Both the position numbers and the translations under genes were made by a program. Shown here one piece after another: positions 63,041 to 64,000 of a stretch of DNA of 64,000 bases (positions are counted from its first letter, which is position 1; each line of letters starts with the position of its first letter). The notes below the pieces were generated by a model. It was not told where the DNA came from. It saw nothing but the letters and a program-made list of their open reading frames with translations, and did no database searches. This DNA comes from Melanocharis versteri (lineage: Eukaryota; Chordata; Aves; Passeriformes; Melanocharitidae). The DNA is taken from NCBI GenBank assembly GCA_013397845.1, contig VZTG01008547.1:734008-798007 (forward strand). Direction: 5' to 3'.

Positions 63041-64000
63041 TATGCTTATACCCACATATAAAATAGCTTTTATAACCTTTTCCTTATGGGAGCCCTCCCT
63101 GCCCCCATGTTATGCCCTGGCTGCTGTTAGCATGGAATTCAGTTGCAGTTTAAATTAAATAGCTGACTTACAGACAGCTGCCAAATATGCCTCAGTTGTG
63201 ATGTCCATACACTTGGATGTGTATGGGCAATGACTGTGGGCAATATGGAGTGAATTGGTATTGCTATTATTTTATTATTTGTGTCCTTACATTCTTGCAT
63301 TATTTTTTTTAAAAAGGCCTGAATCATGTGTTTCACAATCCCATTTACTCCCATTAGCACACAGACATACTCTGTTTCAAATTGACTTTTAAAAGAGATG
63401 TGTTATCAAATCCATTTTAAAAATAGTTTGTACCTACTCCAGGGAGATCCGTAATCCTTTAAAGCCTACAGCAACTTACATTCAGAAAAAATGTTCAAGT
63501 CAAGCTTTATCAGCTCATACTGTGCGCAGTTTGGTGTGTTCAGGGTGGATTGTGAAAAATAAGGGCTTTGTGACTTGTAGCACTGTGAACATAAGGCTGA
63601 CACAGTGTTTAGGATAAAAGAACAGGTTCTTTCTCTTCAATAAAAGGCACAAAATCGGTGTTTTGGACCTTGCATCCTCTGCTTGATTAGAGGTGTTAAT
63701 TATTTCAGCATAATCACTGTCTGTGCTCACAAAGTGTGGTCCCCTCAGGACTGCTGTGCTACCTCTTATCAGCCGCTTTGAATGGCACCACTCGGCTCAG
63801 CTGTAGCTGTGCTTTGCAAAGCATGTCAGATGGGGTCAATAGATCTTTTCAGCTCCTACTTTACAGCCATGTATCTGCCTGAGTGCTCTTTAGTTATTTA
63901 TATGCTTTGGGTAACTGGGCATTACAAGAGGAAAAGTCATTTTCCTCCTGGCAACCAAGCTCATACACTGTTCCAACCTTATCTCCAGCTACGTTTTAGA

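Larger units (their letters stand above)
48661..64000. other. Intergenic region 3' of OCA2
   Basis: No exon of a known gene is recognised in these 15 kb. In mammals the convergent neighbour is GABRG3, so its last exon was sought on the - strand as the conserved gamma-subunit ending near YWVGYLYL. It was not found, so the neighbour probably lies further right. Simple repeats and small duplications are listed separately. Otherwise the blocks 49.8-53.7, 54.4-55.3, 55.5-57.6 and 57.8-62.9 kb are AT-rich unique-looking DNA with nothing I can name. No CR1 tail is visible here, in contrast to the 38-44 kb block. Confidence 0.6.

Noticed and set aside
62729..63061. 110-codon frame ending in a Tyr/Ile run
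   Set aside because: The C-terminal part is the TA/TG microsatellite; the rest has no recognisable domain.

Overview
The window looks like a piece of a bird chromosome. It has about one third G+C, long stretches without coding sequence, and several 5'-truncated CR1 (chicken repeat 1) LINE copies. One of these ends in the typical CR1 tail (tcccttccaaccc...ccattctatgatt). CR1 is also found in crocodilians and turtles, so 'bird' is the best reading rather than proof. I could not assign a species. A 36-base run of N at 45821-45856 shows that this is an assembled draft sequence.

Only one gene is recognised with confidence: the 3' end of OCA2 (P protein, melanosomal anion/tyrosine-pathway membrane protein) on the + strand. 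Two exons are seen: the penultimate coding exon at 12022-12115 and the terminal coding exon at 48054-48141. Both have good splice sites and compatible phases (codon split G|GT on entry, AG|G across the intron between them). Together they read GNGTLIGASANVV...FMEFF, then R-LGFPMM...HVVVGWNS-stop. The gene's upstream exons lie to the left of the window.

Layout: 1-12021 is intronic and has no repeat family I recognise, only short hairpins and one 25-bp tandem duplication. 12116-48053 is a 35.9-kb last intron. It holds an isolated CR1 fragment at 16.8-17.2 kb, a purine-rich stretch at 32.3-33.0 kb, a T/G-rich tract with G-quadruplex potential at 36.5 kb, and a cluster of CR1 pieces from 38.0 to 44.1 kb. 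The assembly gap is also here, followed by a weak hydrophobic open frame on the - strand. 48142 to about 48660 is the likely 3'UTR with an AATAAA at 48635. From there to 64000 the sequence looks intergenic, with a (CAAAA)n array, a TA-rich microsatellite and small tandem duplications. In mammals the next gene in this direction is the convergent GABRG3; I could not find any of its exons on the - strand here.

Nearly all open frames longer than 60 codons are chance frames in AT-rich DNA or antisense readings of CR1. I found no tRNA, rRNA, CRISPR array, CpG-island promoter or complete mobile element, and no convincing undescribed system. The findings are mostly local DNA structures and a few weak coding signals.
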